A stretch of DNA of 7,310 nt from contig CALKTZ010000756.1 in NCBI GenBank assembly GCA_937997355.1, forward strand, positions 1 to 7,310. Direction: 5' to 3'. This stretch comes from an uncultured Planctomycetales bacterium (lineage in GTDB: Bacteria; Planctomycetota; Planctomycetia; Isosphaerales; Isosphaeraceae). Positions 6,525 through 7,310 of the stretch are shown in pieces (positions within the stretch are counted from its first letter, which is position 1; the number at the start of each line of letters is the position of its first letter). The position numbers and the translations under genes are program-made. The notes under the pieces are model-generated. The model was not told where the DNA came from and searched no databases. It saw only the letters and a program-made list of their open reading frames with translations.

Positions 6525-7310
6525 TCAATGGACCTGGCCGTTGGCGGCGGCATGTTTCACCGTCCCCGCGCCGTAGGGGCCGAGGATTTCCTTGAGGATA
6601 TCGGTGCCGGTCACGCCGTCGGCGAGGGCCTCGTAGGTCAGGCGGATGCGGTGGAGGATGACGTCCTCGGCGAGCGCGAAGAGGTCCTCGGGGATGACAT
6701 AGTTCCGCCCGTGGATCAAGGCGCGGGCGCGGGAGCCCTTCACCAGCGCGATCCCGGCCCTCGGGCTGGATCCCAGCTCGATCTGGGGGTGCTTGCGCGT
6801 CCGGCCGACGACCTCGACCACGTGGTCGGTGAAGGTCTCGCTCACGTAGACGTCGTGGACCGCCTCCATGGCGCGGACGAGTTCCTCGGTGGTGGCGACC
6901 GGCCCCCCTTCCATGGCATCGAATTCGGTCCGGGCGACCGCCCCGCGATCCTCGCGCCGGACGCCCAGCGCGGCGTTGCGCCGGAGGATCTCCTTCTCCT
7001 CTTCCGCGGCCGGATAGGCCAGGCGATGGCAGAGCATGAACCGGTCGAGCTGGGCCTCGGGGAGCTCGAACGTGCCGCTCTGCTCGATCGGGTTCTGGGT
7101 GGCGATCACCAGGAACGGCGCCGGCAGCTTGAACGTCTCGTTGCCGATGGTCACGCGACGCTCCTGCATCGCTTCGAGCAGGGCGCTTTGCACCTTGGGC
7201 GCGGCCCGGTTGATCTCGTCGGCCAGCAGCAGGTTCGTGAAGATCGGCCCCTTGTGGACGACGAACTCGTTGGACCGCTGGTCCAGGACCTCCGAGCCGA
7301 GGATGTCGGA
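6525..7310 (-). CDS. MoxR family AAA+ ATPase, N-terminus outside window
   Basis: 261 residues in frame from the right edge, lacking roughly the first 70 residues including the Walker A loop. Visible AAA+ parts: KGPIFTNLLLADEINRAAPK (Walker B, DE, about 20-39), sensor 1 IATQNPIEQSGT, the Arg-bearing LPEAQLDRFM, and the sensor 2 region GSSPRAGIALVKGSRARA followed by the small helical lid (YVIPEDLFALAEDVILHRI). MoxR ATPases hydrolyse ATP to remodel partners, usually the VWA proteins encoded beside them. The stop (6527-6525) is 32 bases before the TTG start of the DUF58 gene, so the two are cotranscribed. I see nothing odd in the part present. Any promoter for the whole operon would be to the right of this window. 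Confidence 0.96.
   Translation of the reverse strand, partial: SDILGSEVLDQRSNEFVVHKGPIFTNLLLADEINRAAPKVQSALLEAMQERRVTIGNETFKLPAPFLVIATQNPIEQSGTFELPEAQLDRFMLCHRLAYPAAEEEKEILRRNAALGVRREDRGAVARTEFDAMEGGPVATTEELVRAMEAVHDVYVSETFTDHVVEVVGRTRKHPQIELGSSPRAGIALVKGSRARALIHGRNYVIPEDLFALAEDVILHRIRLTYEALADGVTGTDILKEILGPYGAGTVKHAAANGQVH

Overview
The window is very GC-rich, and every gene I can support lies on the minus strand, so transcription runs from position 7310 towards position 1. The gene set is a MoxR / DUF58 / VWA (Bat-type) cluster followed by a TPR-like protein and a long secreted helical protein rich in Met and Gln. This combination and the base composition suggest a planctomycete, perhaps of the Isosphaera/Singulisphaera group. 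That placement rests on general resemblance, not on a search.

Layout in order of transcription: (1) MoxR AAA+ ATPase, 5' end outside the window (7310-6525). (2) DUF58 protein with a VWA-like MIDAS motif (6492-5632). (3) A signal-peptide, single-membrane-span protein (5629-4825) that is intact only if one extra base in a seven-base C run is discounted. (4) A BatA-like membrane VWA protein (4828-3914) interrupted by one in-frame TAG at 4180-4178. (5) A second membrane VWA protein, BatB-like (3920-2895). (6) A TPR-like secreted or anchored protein with a Cys cluster and a Gly-Lys tail (2776-2054). (7) A long exported protein (1723 to beyond position 1), open through the left edge. Genes 2 to 5 are joined by 2-bp, 4-bp-overlap and 7-bp-overlap junctions, so they form a tight operon with gene 1. 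Gene 6 follows a 118-bp gap with its own strong ribosome binding site. Gene 7 follows a 330-bp gap holding a REP-like palindrome and a strong hairpin.

How the parts probably work together: MoxR ATPases are thought to act as chaperone-like remodelers of VWA proteins. DUF58 and the two membrane VWA proteins supply metal-ion-dependent adhesion sites, the single-span protein may replace BatD, and the TPR protein may replace BatC/BatE. The function of such clusters is envelope maintenance or assembly in a broad sense; the substrate here is unknown. The long exported protein is a possible client, by proximity only.

The most notable points are two apparent lesions in neighbouring genes of an otherwise well-kept operon (a +1 frameshift and an amber stop), a second seven-base G/C run that may hide the true DUF58 start, the 574-codon reading frame running off the left edge, and the structured spacer between genes 6 and 7.
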